A DNA stretch of 64,000 nucleotides from Ottelia alismoides (lineage: Eukaryota; Streptophyta; Magnoliopsida; Alismatales; Hydrocharitaceae), in the NCBI GenBank assembly GCA_037367405.1, contig JAZKJV010000389.1, positions 496,001 through 560,000 on the forward strand, in the 5' to 3' direction. Numbering within the stretch: position 1 is the first letter of the stretch; the number at the start of each line of letters is the position of its first letter. The position numbers and the translations under genes are program-made. Positions 52,013-64,000 of the stretch are shown here, piece after piece. The notes beneath the pieces are model-generated. The model was not told where the DNA came from and made no database searches. It saw only the letters and a program-made list of their open reading frames with translations.

Positions 52013-55010
52013 TTCTCCCACTTAGTCCATATGATCTTTAATGATAAGATAATAAACTTAATCACGTCTTTTCATGAGTTTTCTGTAAATGTCAATGAAG
52101 CATATACAATAATTGAAATAAAGATATGATCATGGCGGTCACACAACATACAACTTGACACGATTCCTTCCTTGTATTAATATTAAATCAATCGAATCAC
52201 TTTTAATTTAGAAGAATAACATCTCATACGTTATTTCCATTTTCTACGGTTATGTTATCTATTTGCAAACATATATGACAAATAAGATTGTCATAATCAT
52301 AATGAGCACCAAATAAAATGTACTAATTGACCTTTCATAACAAGGTTTACTTTAAAACACCCATTCTAGCAATGTGCTCAGAAAGAATCTTCGGTGTTAA
52401 ACTTTTAGTAAGTGGATCCGCAGTCATTATTTCTGAACTCCCTCCTTTACTGATAAATACTTCAATTCCATGTGTTTTATACCCCTAGAGTAGTTATTAT
52501 TCTTTGAGAAGAAGACGGCTGTGCATTATAACAATAAAGTTTCAATAGCTTGGACATGATGTCGACAATTCCAAATCATGATACAAAATTCCGCATTCAC
52601 AATCCTTGAACTGTATCCTCAAAGTATGCTACAAATTCATCCTTCATAATGGAAGCAACAATGACAGACTGCTTCAAACTTTTCCATGGCACAACTCCTC
52701 CAGCGAGTAGAAATATATAGGTGAAGTTTGACTTTCTTGTGTCGATGCATCTCGTGGAATTTGATTCTGAATATCAAATAATCCCAAGATTATCATATCA
52801 TATGTACATGAGCATATGATCTTCGGTAACTTGTAAATATATGAGACCTTTCTTTGCAGCTTTTCAGTGATCCATGTCAGGAATGCTTTGATAACTAACC
52901 CAACATGTCAGTGAAAACTAATGTCAGGTCAAGTACATGTCTGAGCATACATGATACTTCCAACTACTGATGCATAAGGAATACCTTTCATTTCGTCACA
53001 TTGTAGTTCATTCTTTGGACATTGATCCAAACTGAATATGTCTCCTTTTTGAATAGGAACATTTCATGTTGAGCACATGTCCATCCTGAATCTTTACAAG
53101 ACCTTTTCAATATACGCTTTCTAAGATTAGACAAATAGTTTGTGTGATCTATCATGGAATATTTCTATTCCAATCACATAGGATGCATCACCCATATCTT
53201 TCATTTCAAAGTTCTTAGAAAGATACTTCTTTGTATCTTGTAACAAATTCAAATCATTCAAAACCAATAATATGTCATTAACATAAATGACTAATATAAT
53301 AAACTTGCTCCAACTGATCTTCATGTAGATAAACCTATCTATAGTATTTTCTACAAAAATCATAAGATGTAATGGTATTGTTAAACTTAATGTACAGTAT
53401 GACAGGAAGCTTGTTTTAATCAATATATTGATTTATTTAATTTACATACTAGATTTTCTTATCCTATAATCTTAAAACGTTCCGGTTGGTCCATATAAAC
53501 ATCTTTATCTAACTCTCCATTCAGAACGGTTTGTCTTTACATTCATTTGGTGAAGTTACATATCATAATGAGCAATTAAAGATAAAAATGATTCTTAAGG
53601 AGCCCTTATTTGAAACCGATGCAAACGTCTCTTTATAATTGATGTAATCCTTTTGAGTAATGCCTTTTGCAACAACTATAACTTTATATCTTTTGATGTT
53701 ACCTTTAGAGTCATGATTAATCTTAAAAACCCATTACACCCAACTTTTTTAGAACCTTCAAGTGACTCCACAAGATCCGAGACATTGTTATTGGCCATTG
53801 ACTCTAGTTCTTCTTTCATAGCATTCAACCACTTTTTCAGAATCATTACATTGGCTTCATGAAATGAGCTTGGATCTTTATCAATGCTCAAGTTATATTC
53901 ATGCTCAAGTTCATAGACTATATAATCATCAAAATTTGCAAGTCTCCTTTGTCTTTAAGAGCATCTTAATGCAATTTGTGATTGTGGTGAATTTGGCTCA
54001 TACGACTTGTTTACTAATAATGGCCACATCATTTAATGTGAGTTCTATTTCTTGATGTTCTATGTTAATATGCCGAGGTGAATCTACACGTGGAACATCC
54101 ACTCCATAATATTCAGCCATATGAAGCGATAATTTATTTATATCTTCTTTAATTTTCATATTTTATAATTCTTGACTCTCACTAATGTTGTCATTCTCAA
54201 TAAAGTGATCATTGCCACTCTCAACAATTCTTGTACTGCAGTTAAGGTAATAAAATCGATTCCCCTTTGACTTTTCAGGATTGCCAATGAAAAATCCATT
54301 GATTGTCCTTAAATCTAATTTATTTTCATGTGGATTATACACTCTAACTTCTGCTTGGCATCTCCAAACATGTAGGTGTCTCATGCTATGTTTCCTACAT
54401 GTCCATAATTTGAAAGGTGTCTTTTGAATTGTTTTACTAGGAACCATGTTGAGTAAATATGTTGAAGTCCTTAATGTATATATCAAAAATGAAAGAGGAA
54501 AAGGACTATTATTTATCATGCTCCTAACCATTCTCACTAATATATGATTTCACCTTTCTGCAATACCATTTTCTTGTGGTGTTCCGAACATTGTGTACTA
54601 TACACAAATACCCTTACTTTTAAAGAACTTTACAAATGGATCAAGATGTTGACTTGCCTCATCATGTCTTTTGAAATATTCACTACCTCGATCAGATCTC
54701 ACCACTTTTATTTTCCTATCCAATTACTTTTCAACCTCGTTAATAAATACCTCAAGGACATTTAATGCTTAAGTTCTTTCATGCAATAGATAAAATATAT
54801 CCATACAGTAAGAAATCATTGATAAAAGTGATAAAATATCTTTTCTCCTCCCATGTGATGAGACATCAAAATGACTATATATCAATATGTGTCTATTGTA
54901 GGATCTGGATAGTCCTTGTAGCTAGCTTCTTTGATGTATGTTTGGATTGCTTTCTCTTAATGCAATCTATACACTGTTGGACTTGTAAGCCCTTGGCAAT
55001 ACATCAATGC
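52013..55010 (-). pseudogene. Copia-6: Tork-like copia pol remnant
   Basis: Minus order: integrase at 55010-54163 (CIDCIKRKQSK, then THIDIYSHFDV with the first Asp, VVRSDRGSEYFKR with the second, and MVRSMINNSPFPLSF, PSKTIQKTPFKLWT, LHVWRCQAEVRVYNPHENKL); RT start at 53891-53676 (AMKEELESMANNN and GCNGFLRLIMTLK-type); RT core at 53423-53127 (VIYVNDILLVLND, where YVDD reads YVND, and KNFEMKDMGDASYVIGIEI); RNase H at 53000-52370 (FLLAGGVVPWKS-type; DPLTKSLTPK-like end). The polypurine tract TAAGTGGGAGAA is at 52013-52024. The DRGSEY and YNPHENKL motifs indicate a Tork-like lineage, unlike the other copia elements here. Gag, protease and the 5' LTR were not found. Confidence 0.75.
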
Positions 55011-55270
55011 AATAAAAGTTATTATTTTATCATATCCATCTGAATTAAATGATTGTGAACACACTTAATATTGAGGTCTCTTTGTACAATTAGGATTATG
55101 TACCATTGTCATATTGAATACCATGCAATTGGGAGGACACAATTGACATTAACATGTGATATTCAATAAAGATCTTCAGTTTGAGAAAGAGATGAAAATA
55201 TTTCTTAAAAGATTGATTTCCAATCGATTTCTTGATACAGGTCCTTTGCATAGGAATAGAGATTCATAAG

Positions 55271-57675
55271 TGTTGGAATAATCAAATCAAAGAACTGACT
55301 TGATGAGATCGAGATAAACTAAGACCTGAATCGTAACTATCAGCACACATCCTTTGACTGGAGTTAGATATGCATCTATATGCCTAAGTGTGCACATTTG
55401 ATAGACCAATAGGTTGATGACCTAGCCAAGGTCTATATATTGATGAGTTGGTGTGCATATGAAGACATGCGAGAAGTATGATCTCTCAAAGGAATCATAC
55501 AGGTTCATAGTTGATGAACTAGGAAACAGAACTCACTCATGAGATATTTTAGGGTCAAAATGAATTCCATGCATGGTCGTCTTGTTTATGAAATAAGACA
55601 ACGAATTTGAGATATTAATATATATACTTCAAGAAAGTATATGATTAATATTATCGCCCAATTTTCAAATGAGAAATCTATCAATATGTTCCGAGAAAGA
55701 CAATCAAACTAGGCTTTGAACTTCGGATATGTCAACGTTTTCCAGTATGAAGGATTAATGAGTATTGGGAATAACCAGGGTTAAATCTATTCATAATAGA
55801 TCATATAACATGACACTTCCATTTGAGGGAATGATGAAACATGATGGATTTTAGTGGCTCCATTTCTTATCTTGATGATTTGAGAGTTAATTAGATTAAG
55901 TCTCGTCTAATTTGAATCCATTGTCCATATCTAATTCTAATATCAATGTCTGAATATTAGAAAGTGAAATGGTGATGGAAATGGAAACAAACACACTCAT
56001 TAAGCCCATTCCTAAACTCCAAATGGTTGGAATTTTATTAGAAATGGTCAAGGAAGCTTCATCTCACTGATACTTTTTCCTGCTTATGGAGATTGTGATG
56101 TGTTTTGTTGAGCTCACTTAGCGTGTGAATTACTTTAGCTCGAGCTTAACATTCTTAAGTGACACATTTTGCTAAAAATGATATAAACCCAGAAATAGGA
56201 TAGTTATCCGAATTTTATGTCACTATACAAGGATAATGTGATCTCCATGACATTATCTCCAATTATCCAAGATTTATGCTCACAAGTCTTAATTGATTAG
56301 GACTCGTACTTAATGACATCAATAATATGATAATAATTATTATTACCATGGATATGTGTGCATCTAGGTTTTCCGAAAATGATCCACATCATATATATAA
56401 TTAATATGATTATTGATTCATAATAATTAATATATATTAATATGAATATGAATCATATAATTATTTCAAGGTACATGCGTGAATATGATTCACATTGAAT
56501 TTTACAATGTCAATTGGATTTGTATTTTCCTTTGGATTTATGAATATGATTAATAAGATATGAGGGCATTTCTTACAAAACTACCAATAATGATAATTGG
56601 ATTATCATGATAATTAAGCAACAAATTCAATCCGACTTTGGCAACAAAAATGGGACATGTGTGTGTGACACATGGTGTCACCATTGAGAGTCCTACTATG
56701 ATTTGGTTGATTGATTTGTTACATTATTTATTGATAATTAAGCAACAACCTCCATCCATATTTGGAATGCGAAGGGTGTGTATTGTGACACAAGACACCA
56801 CATTGAAGAGCCCATGAATTGGACTTTAAATTGATTTGTTGCTTAATTATTAATTAATTTAATTGGTGATCAAAAGGAAATAATTCTCGTCCTATTTTGT
56901 GGCGAACAAGAACTAAATCATAGCTGTTGATTTTTCTTTCAAAGGCCATCATCATATATGTGCCCTCCAAGAGTAAGACTCTAAGGGAATGTCTATAACG
57001 AGTATAAAAGAGAGGGCATGTCTTTCTCTTTTTACAACATATGATATAGATGATTGCCTTTGTCTTTTGAGAGTCTAAGTTGTCTTGATCTTTGAGAGGT
57101 AATTACTAAGAGTTTGATACTCTAAAATATATGTCCAAGGTCCTCTCTCCATATCCCTATACTTCCACCACTGAGCTTGCATCTTCTTTTCATGTGCATG
57201 GCCCTATGAGAGAAAATATTGTCTTCTTCGTCATGCTTCGCGTATATGTAAGAGGAATCGATTTTGTGAGATGAAATCATAAGATTGAGTTCTTCTTAAT
57301 CTCATCCTTGGGTGGACAACTTCAAGAAGAAGAAGATATCAAAGTTCGTGGGAAGCAATGTGACTCATCATCGCGCCTACGAGAGAAGAGTCCTTGGATT
57401 GGACTTCATTCGAGGGATCTCTTGCTTTAAAGACTTATGCTTCAAGAGGTAACCCTGCTCTCTTCCTAATATTCATTAGAATATTTGAAAATGAATATTT
57501 GAAACCATGTTTAGAAATTATTTCCAAGAGTATATGATTTCTCTTTGCATAAATTTTTTTTGTTATGCTAAAAGTAGTGTTCATATGATGAACACTTCGT
57601 ATAAGCAAATTATTTCTATCTTTTCCATATTTCCGTGATGCGAAGATCGTAAAAGATTTATTTACTTTCCTTTCA
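55271..57675 (+). repeat. LTR-like region, family T, copy 2
   Basis: It begins TGTTGGAATAATC and ends TTTCCTTTCA, followed at 57678 by TTGTATCAAAGCT, similar to a copia primer-binding site. TATA-like GAGTATAAAAGAGAGG is at about 57002; downstream motifs TTCGTGGGAAGCAATGTGACTC, GTTCATATGATGAACAC and TTTCCGTGATGCGAAGATCG match copy 1. If the edges are right it is a 2.4-kb LTR. The start is the less certain edge. Confidence 0.45.
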
Positions 57676-58494
57676 ATTTGTATCAAAGCTATTATTTAGA
57701 GAATTTGAATTACATTCAAGTCCAATGAAAATCGAATAGATTGTCCTGATCTTTAAGTACATTGTCTTGCAACAGTTTTGACGATTCGAATGATTTGATG
57801 ACTTTTGAAGTTGATACTATTCTATCCTATTTTGAATATATTTTTGGATATATATGTGATATATACGGTCTGGAATCATGCTCAAAAAGATACACCAATA
57901 GTTGGTGACATAGAGAGAATATTCAGATGGTCAAAACGATCACAGACTCCGATTTCGACCAAAATTGTACCTAGAAAATATTGAATTTTTAGCTACTATT
58001 TTTGGATAATTAACATGATAAAATACTAATTAATAAGACATAAATCAAGTCTCCAATTGGTGAGAAAAATATTCGCACGATTCCTACCATACGGCCTTGA
58101 GAAATTGGGTTTCTTCATAGTCGGAGTTGGAACAAGACTCAATTAATTTAATTGACTTATTACTCATATTATGGGACTCAAAATTGATGGAAATATATTT
58201 GATATATTGACATAAGCAGCTGGACCTAATATTTTGGAAATATTTAGATAACAACAAATTTTAAGTCCAACTTATATGATGCTTTCTAATTTGAAGTGTG
58301 ATGGTCGCGACTTGCAAATTCGAATCTGAAAACATTATTTGTTTAATTCATATATATGAAATAATTTTGAAAGTCTTTTTTATTTCATATTTGCTCCTAT
58401 TATTTATGGTACTTGGATGCTTGAAATGTAATTAGAAATTGTGAAGTCGATTGGATTGATTTCATGAATTGTCAAGATTATGCACTAGTCTAAT
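57676..58494 (+). other. AT-rich segment after the family T LTR
   Basis: Probably the leader of the family T element. No frame with gag or pol similarity is seen. Confidence 0.3.
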
Positions 58495-59100
58495 TCTGAC
58501 TTATCCCCTTGCTGCTCTGCCGGATGCTTCTCCGTCTTTTCCGACTTTGAGCGGTCTAAACTTCGACCCAGATTTCTTGAGGGGGGGGGGGGCAAAGCCC
58601 TGTCTGTTTGCCTTAGCGGATTAGGGCTGGGAATCTTCCATAACTTCTTGCCTTGGGGCCCCTTTGTCTAGTCGAAAATCTGGCTTTCGACGTGTCCAAT
58701 GGGGCTTCGTACTGCAAGGATAGCGTTGGGAGGAAGAAAGCGCATCTTCCACCCCCAAACTATTAACATTAACATCAGCTTGAATCAAAATGATCGGGGG
58801 TTCTCACTTCGACGCCCGGATATATAGTACGAGTTGGCGACAAACTGACTTATATAATTGTCTCGCTGGGGTGAAGGGGCGGTTTACATACAACCGGGAC
58901 AAAGTGGTTTATGATTGAATCTCAGAGGCATTCTTTTCATTTGGTAGATCCAAGTCCATGGCCTATTTCGGGAGTGATGGTAGGCTGTGATACCATAGTG
59001 CCGAAGAATTTAGCAAGAAGTCATCCTATTCCGGTGTGGTTGGATTCTGTTCAATAGCCCAAGGAGATGTCGCACATCTTTTGTTCTTTCCACTGCTTAA
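58495..59100 (+). other. mitochondrial DNA insert (NUMT) with the start of cox3
   Basis: A block of more balanced composition inside AT-rich DNA. From 58911 it encodes [18 protein letters not shown], the highly conserved start of plant mitochondrial cytochrome c oxidase subunit 3. The upstream 400 bp would be the cox3 flank, but I cannot name a gene in it. The similarity to cox3 ends after about 21 codons. A run of twelve G lies at 58581-58592. The edges are estimated from composition. Confidence 0.7.
58911..59057 (+). pseudogene. cox3: cox3 N-terminus fused to an unrelated tail
   Basis: The ATG at 58911 starts a 48-codon frame. Residues 1-21 are the cox3 start (inner-membrane subunit of complex IV, only the matrix-side N-terminus before the first membrane helix). 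From about 58974 the reading changes to [20 protein letters not shown], not part of cox3, and ends at TAG (59055-59057). Either the mitochondrial source was already rearranged, as is common in plant mitochondrial genomes, or the join arose on insertion in the nucleus. It cannot act in the nucleus. Confidence 0.7.
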
Positions 59101-59229
59101 AGTGATTGTGACGACCACGAAGTAATCGAGATCTCACGAGGGTCTAGAGTAGTCTACACAAGGCGAGACTACAATGTCGCTGAAGCGGCTGCTCACGAAA
59201 GCTCAATTGATCAACAATTAACCTACAAT

Positions 59230-61090
59230 TTGAATCAAGTGATAAATAGCAAAAATGTGGAGTTAAACTTTATTATAATTCTACAATAGATGTGTATAGT
59301 GTGCTATAGAGGTCAAACACAGGGAGCAAACAACAGTTGGGGCAATTGAGCGCAAAAACATGTCCTTTCTCTTGTCCATTTTTATTCTTTTTATGGGTTT
59401 TTAATTTTTATTTTACTTTTGTGTTTATATTTTTATATTTTGTTTTTAATTTTATATTTTTTATATTTTCTTTTTATATATTATATTTTTTAATTTCCTT
59501 TTCTTTTTATAAAAGATATATAATAATATATAAGCCTATATATAATATAGGATAACAAAGATATAAATATAAATAAAAAGAAAGTAAAATTATATAATTA
59601 AATATTTTTGTATTTTTAATAATTTTTTACTATTTGTTTTACTTTTTAATGAATTTTTCTAATTTCTTTATATTTTTAAAGTTAGAATTACCCTAAAATA
59701 GAGATTAATTAAATAGCCGAAATTGAAATGGAAGATTAAAAAATCAATTTTAATATGTAGATAATAATGTAAATAAAATTATAAACTAGAAAAATACATT
59801 TTTGGAATTTTTAGGATTTTTTTAGTTTTTTTATAAAGGTTTTTGGGTTTTTTTAATTTTTAAGAGTTTTATTTTTATATCTTTAGGGATTTTTGGACTG
59901 GAGTTAATACATTATAAAATAGATAACATGTAATGTTTTTTTGAATTTTTCGTAATATTTTTATATTTTTTTGGTATTTTATAAGTTAGACAGAACAAAA
60001 ATGTGCTCATTTTGATTTTTTGAAAATAAATGATTAAAATACCCAAAAATGCAAAATAAAAATGTGGCTTGAAAATAAGTTTTAGCAGGAATTTAACCCT
60101 ATTTTGTTCTTGATTTTTAGAGCAAGGGTGCTATTTTTTAAAAATGAAATCCAAGCATCAAAATTCATAAACTAGCAAAGGCATATTGCAATAAAAACAA
60201 ATGTCAGGAGTTCATCTGCAAATGTGCTAAAAATATGCAACATATTTTTAAATTTGTTGAATTATTTTGCAATTATAAAAACTGCCAGGATATACATGCA
60301 ATTTCGCCAACTCATTTGTTGAATTATTTTGCAATTATAAAAACTGCCAGGATATACATGCAATTTCGCCAACTCACGTGGGACTACACGTGAGGTGACG
60401 CGGAATGGACCAAGAAGCAATTATCAATAATTACAAGGGCCTCGAATACAAATTCTCATTTTATTTACACAGACTATTTTATTTACAACACTAATAAATA
60501 AATATACAAAAAAGCGGGACTGGATTTGAAAATCACCCCCATAGGCGTGAGAGTGGACGACTGGAAGCCATCCACTTGACGCGTGTTTCAATCTCCTGAC
60601 CCGATGATGCTTCGTCATCCACGACTAGTAGATCTTGGATCAGGATCGGACGATTAAGGCTCTACGTGATCCTACGGTGACTGTAGTCTTGGAAGAACGG
60701 GGTCGATCCAACGGCTGTGAGGCACAAAGGAAGAACGATAGAGGAACAGGTCCCCAATGAACTTCGATCGACTGCTTCTTCGAGTTCTTTCATCCCCAGG
60801 AGCTCGGATAGTGGGCAAAAAACTCCTGGGGGTCTTCCGCGTAGACTGGGGACTTTAAAAATGGTCGGGACCTCGCGAGAAGCTCCAACGACATAGCTCG
60901 ACCTGGGAGGTGCTTTTGCAACTTGACGAGGCTCGATGAGCCTTTGTTCTGGTTCTCTCCTACAGGTGTTAATCACAAAAAAACATGGCGAAGCCCAGGC
61001 GAGCTTCAGGTGGTAGGATGAGCGAAGGGTGAGCGGTATGGCAGACCTACTATGACTTGGATGAGTTGAGGTCTAGAGGACTAGATCAGT
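59230..61090 (-). repeat. LTR-like region related to the Athila-like LTR (copy B)
   Basis: It has the sequence plan of the LTRs at 15323 and 27287: a GAGGTCAAACACAGGGAGC segment (59310), a very T- and A-rich part (59390-60370), a CACGTG-rich part (60374-60400), and a G+C-rich part with GATCGGACGATTAAGG (60654). The minus orientation is by analogy. Neither edge shows a primer-binding site or polypurine tract; the right part may be cut by the next LTR. Confidence 0.5.
60253..60376. repeat. perfect 62-bp tandem duplication
   Basis: The 62-bp unit beginning TTTGTTGAATTATTTTGC is repeated without a single difference (60253-60314 and 60315-60376), then runs into the CACGTG part. Confidence 0.9.
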
Positions 61091-61139
61091 GGTTGATCTG
61101 GGTAAGTGACGGGTCCTGAATTTGCACGTGTTAAGAATG

Positions 61140-64000
61140 TAAATGCGTATTTGATCATGCATTAAAAATGATTTGTCATTTCATTGTAGGTGGCAATCGG
61201 AATCGGTAAAGAAAATAACCACAATTATTTCGTTAATTTTTAATCGCGTGGTTTTATGTTTATTTTACTTGGACAAGTCCCAAGGTCGAACACAAGGAGG
61301 CAAAGAAACAACCTAGAAATATAATTATCAAAATTCGTGTGCGGTTTTCGAGGCGGTCTTTTTTTTGTATCTTTTAATGCAGTTAAAGATGCAAAATACA
61401 ATTTCGGCCTATTTTAGGGACTAAAATATAAAAGTTTGTCAAACGATGTCCGAAAAATATGAAATTTAGCCACGATGTAAAATATGATGAAATGAATGCA
61501 ATGTAATTTTTTTGGAATTTTTGGATGCAATATGATTTTTTATTGAATTTTAAATGCAAACAAAGTGAATTTCTATATTTAATTATAATAAATATAAAAC
61601 CTAATTATTTTCAAGGAATAAAATTATCTGAGATTTATTACTAAGTAATGGACCTTAGAAAAATTCTAAACCTTGAAAATACAAGATTCAATACCTATTA
61701 AAAATCAAATACTGAAATATGCAAAAGATTTTTACATGGCAATCTATGCATGCAAATGCAAATCTTTTTTGGGCACAATGTTTATCACAATTAATTCTAC
61801 AATATATGATTTTTCGGGAATTTTTAGAGCAACGGTTAATCAAATATAAATTTTAGAGCATGAAAAGGGCAAAATACATAATTTTCCACAGAATAATTAA
61901 TTATTAATTAACCGATGATCACAAAAATATCCACAATATGTCAAAATGCAGAGAATTAAATGAGAAACAAAATGCCAATTTTTTGATAAATAAAATAGTG
62001 CAATGTAGAGGTCCAAAATAAAGGGGGAAAGACATGGCTATAACTACAATTACGATAAATAGAATAAATATAAACAATACAGTGGGGGTGTAGATGTAAT
62101 TACCGATAAAGATGGGAGGCTCAACTGCAAAACTACCCCCAGGTCACGTGCTAAGCACGTGGCCTGGTCAGTGGGGCCTTCTGAGTAATTAGGCACACTA
62201 GAGGGGGTCTTCGAAAATTTCCTAGAAGGTCACGTGCAATGCACGTGACTCGGGGGCTCTGGTTGAATAAGTCAACTCTTTAGGGGGTTTCTTAGCAAGA
62301 TGTCTCCTCTCCCATGTGTGTAGCACGTGGGGCGGGTCTCGGGCGTCGTGCCCGACCGGCGATGTTGGCGGAAGGGCGGAGTAGGCCGGATGATGTGGCC
62401 GGCCGATCGAGTTCTCCGACAGTGGCTTACGACGACGTTGTGGCTATCGGAGATGACTGAAGCACCGGTGATAAAGTCGTGGAAGATGGTCGTTGCGCGA
62501 TGATGCATCTACTTTTTGAAGCTTCGGAGGTTGTTGACGAAGGCAGGGTGGTCGAAGCAGGAGCGCTCGGCGGTGCGAACCTCCAGAGGGTTGAAGCTTT
62601 GATCGTTGGGGACGAAGTTGTATGGGCTCGACGACGTTCACCGGAGCTGGGCAGGTGCGCGATGGAGGTGCGCGGCTGCAGCGGCGTCGGGGAGGACACT
62701 GGACCTCACCGGGTTGAAGACGAAGGGGCGGCGCTGTCACTGTCGTCCCTCCTCGTATTTGAAAGTATCGGCGGATGATAGGAGCAGAGGGGGAGGCTTT
62801 GGTTTAAATAGGATCGAGGTGTATCACCAGAGATGGCAAGTGATCTGTTGGGGATTCGATTGGGGATGTGGCGAGAGATTGATCTGATGGGGAATCGGGT
62901 GAATCCGTGATGGAGGGACGACCGGAGATTGGGCGATATTTGCGGGGAGGCGGCGAAATCGAAGGGAGGCGGCGCCACCCGCTATGGAAAGGGGGAGGAA
63001 GATGAAGGTCCCTGGGCCGTCCGATCGTCCAAGATCGGACGTCCCACGTGATGACACGTGTCAGCAGGAGAAGGGGTAGGGCGTAGTCAGTGCACATGCT
63101 TGGCGCATGCCTGGGAGGCACATGCCTCCTACGTGTGGGCCTTTTGATTTTTTTTAATGTAAAAAACGAATAAAAATACCCCCAAAAACGGCTGACACGT
63201 GGCGTCTCCAGGAGCGGCCACGTGTCAGCACCACAAAATTCAAAGAATAAATATAAAGAAAAATAGAAAAGAAATAGTAGATGGACTCGGATCGAAAACA
63301 TTTCTTCATGAAAATTGCTTGTCTCGATGAAATCTACAACTTTCATGAAGACATTAAAATCAAAATCGATCAAATGCATAAAGTGAACTTTTAGGGTATC
63401 CCATGTACATAAAATACCTTGATTTTTGGGTTTTATAGATTTTTTTATCATTTTTAAACCAGATAAAGATTAAGAAAATATGGAAAAATCAAAGATAAGT
63501 ATTTACACATTAATCTATTTTTTGGATTTTTATTAATTAAGAAAAAGAATAAATAAATTAAAATACGAAAAAGACCGATTTTGTACAGTCAGTTAGTGAA
63601 GACCTGGACTCAATTTGTTTATTTGATTTCAAGCTCAGTTTGGATTTGGATTTTTGTGCATTTTAATAAAACTTTTATCAAAAAAGACAAATGAAAAAGA
63701 AATAAACTAAAATAATATAAATATGTACATAAAATAATAGGTCAAAAACCTCTAAAATACAAAAATGTACAAAAGAGGCCCAAAACCCAACTTTCACATA
63801 TGAGCTCCGATTCACTTGAACTTGGTCTTGTTTTGAAGGTAATTGAATGTATATTAGTTCAAAAATGAGTAGAATTAAAACAGACACTGGATGAGGAAGA
63901 TATGAGGTTTTTAGTCCAGAACTCCTAGAACTAGGGTTTGGGTTTTTGGTCCACTTATCTGGGTCAGTGATTTTTTTGTATTTTTCATTTATTCTTGTTA
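61140..64000 (-). repeat. LTR-like region related to the Athila-like LTR (copy C), cut by the window end
   Basis: Segments match the Athila-like LTR in order: TTTATTTTACTTGG and AAGGTCGAACACAAGGAGGC (61259-61302; compare 15460-15500), AT-rich part, CACGTG cluster (62130-62340), CCTATTTAAACC as TATA-like box on the minus strand (62801-62812), CCGTCCGATC/GATCGGACG hairpin (63017-63041), and CATATGAGCTCCGATT (63796; compare 19472). It is a different family from the element at 15323. The minus frames here (up to 215 codons, 62804-63451) have no domain and are not called genes. Confidence 0.6.
62801..62812 (-). promoter_or_regulatory. TATA-like box in LTR copy C
   Basis: CCTATTTAAACC on the minus strand lies at the place corresponding to the TATA box at 31365-31380 in the related LTR. 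Confidence 0.45.

Noticed and set aside
58984..58995. GCTGTGATACCA as a copia primer-binding site on the minus strand
   Set aside because: No LTR adjoins it, and it lies in the mitochondrial insert.
62804..63451. 215-codon minus frame near the right end
   Set aside because: It lies in an LTR-like region, has no domain and mixes AT-rich and G+C-rich parts without codon structure.
1..64000. CRISPR arrays, bacterial operons, tRNA or rRNA genes
   Set aside because: The repeats seen are LTR, leader or transposon-end arrays without spacer structure; no cloverleaf or rRNA signature was found by eye.

Overview
The window is plant nuclear DNA, almost entirely transposable elements, many nested in one another. 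The evidence for a plant is: Ty1/copia elements with TGGTATCAGAGC-type primer-binding sites, an Athila-like Ty3/gypsy element with the TGGCGCCGTTGTCGGGGA primer-binding site, L1-type LINE pieces with a zf-RVT tail, and a mitochondrial cox3 fragment of plant type. I found no intact host gene. The species cannot be told from this window.

Layout. 1-917: leader, primer-binding site and 5' LTR of a minus-strand copia element (Copia-A), inserted into the gag of a plus-strand copia element (Copia-1, 918-4753). 4754-6404: unassigned. 6405-12442: minus-strand copia element with two short LTRs (Copia-2), which carries a DNA-transposon-like insertion (8466-9410). 12443-13645: tandem repeats, a polypurine tract and an LTR of the Copia-A family. 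13647-46368: one old copia element (Copia-3), expanded to about 33 kb by insertions. These are a 384-bp element (14825-15208), an Athila-like gypsy element with TSD GAACT (15323-32693), a minus-strand copia element with TSD ATAAC (Copia-4, 34970-40034) and a plus-strand copia element with TSD GGGAG (Copia-5, 41116-46181). The gypsy element itself holds a 932-bp element in its left LTR and a LINE in its right LTR. 46369-58490: two related large LTR-like regions, a tiny LINE 3' end, a possible organellar fragment and a degenerate Tork-like copia element (Copia-6). 58495-59100: mitochondrial insert with the start of cox3. 59230-64000: two consecutive LTR-like regions related to the Athila-like LTR.

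Most coding frames are polyprotein domains (gag, protease, integrase, reverse transcriptase, RNase H) with frameshifts and stops. No element looks able to move by itself. Copia-5 is the youngest: its two 149-bp LTRs differ at two positions.

The most unusual signal is a set of three small non-coding elements (8466-9410, 14825-15208, 18049-18980). Their ends are packed with repeats of one design, CCG plus a palindromic hexamer plus CGG, with a different hexamer in each element (ATATAT, ACTAGT half-sites, CATATG). They may be non-autonomous DNA transposons whose transposase-binding sites have diverged. Other points of interest are repeated polypurine-tract look-alikes with stem-loops in the gypsy 3' region, a regular hairpin array in its LTRs, and Copia-5 sitting exactly on the PPT/LTR junction of Copia-3.
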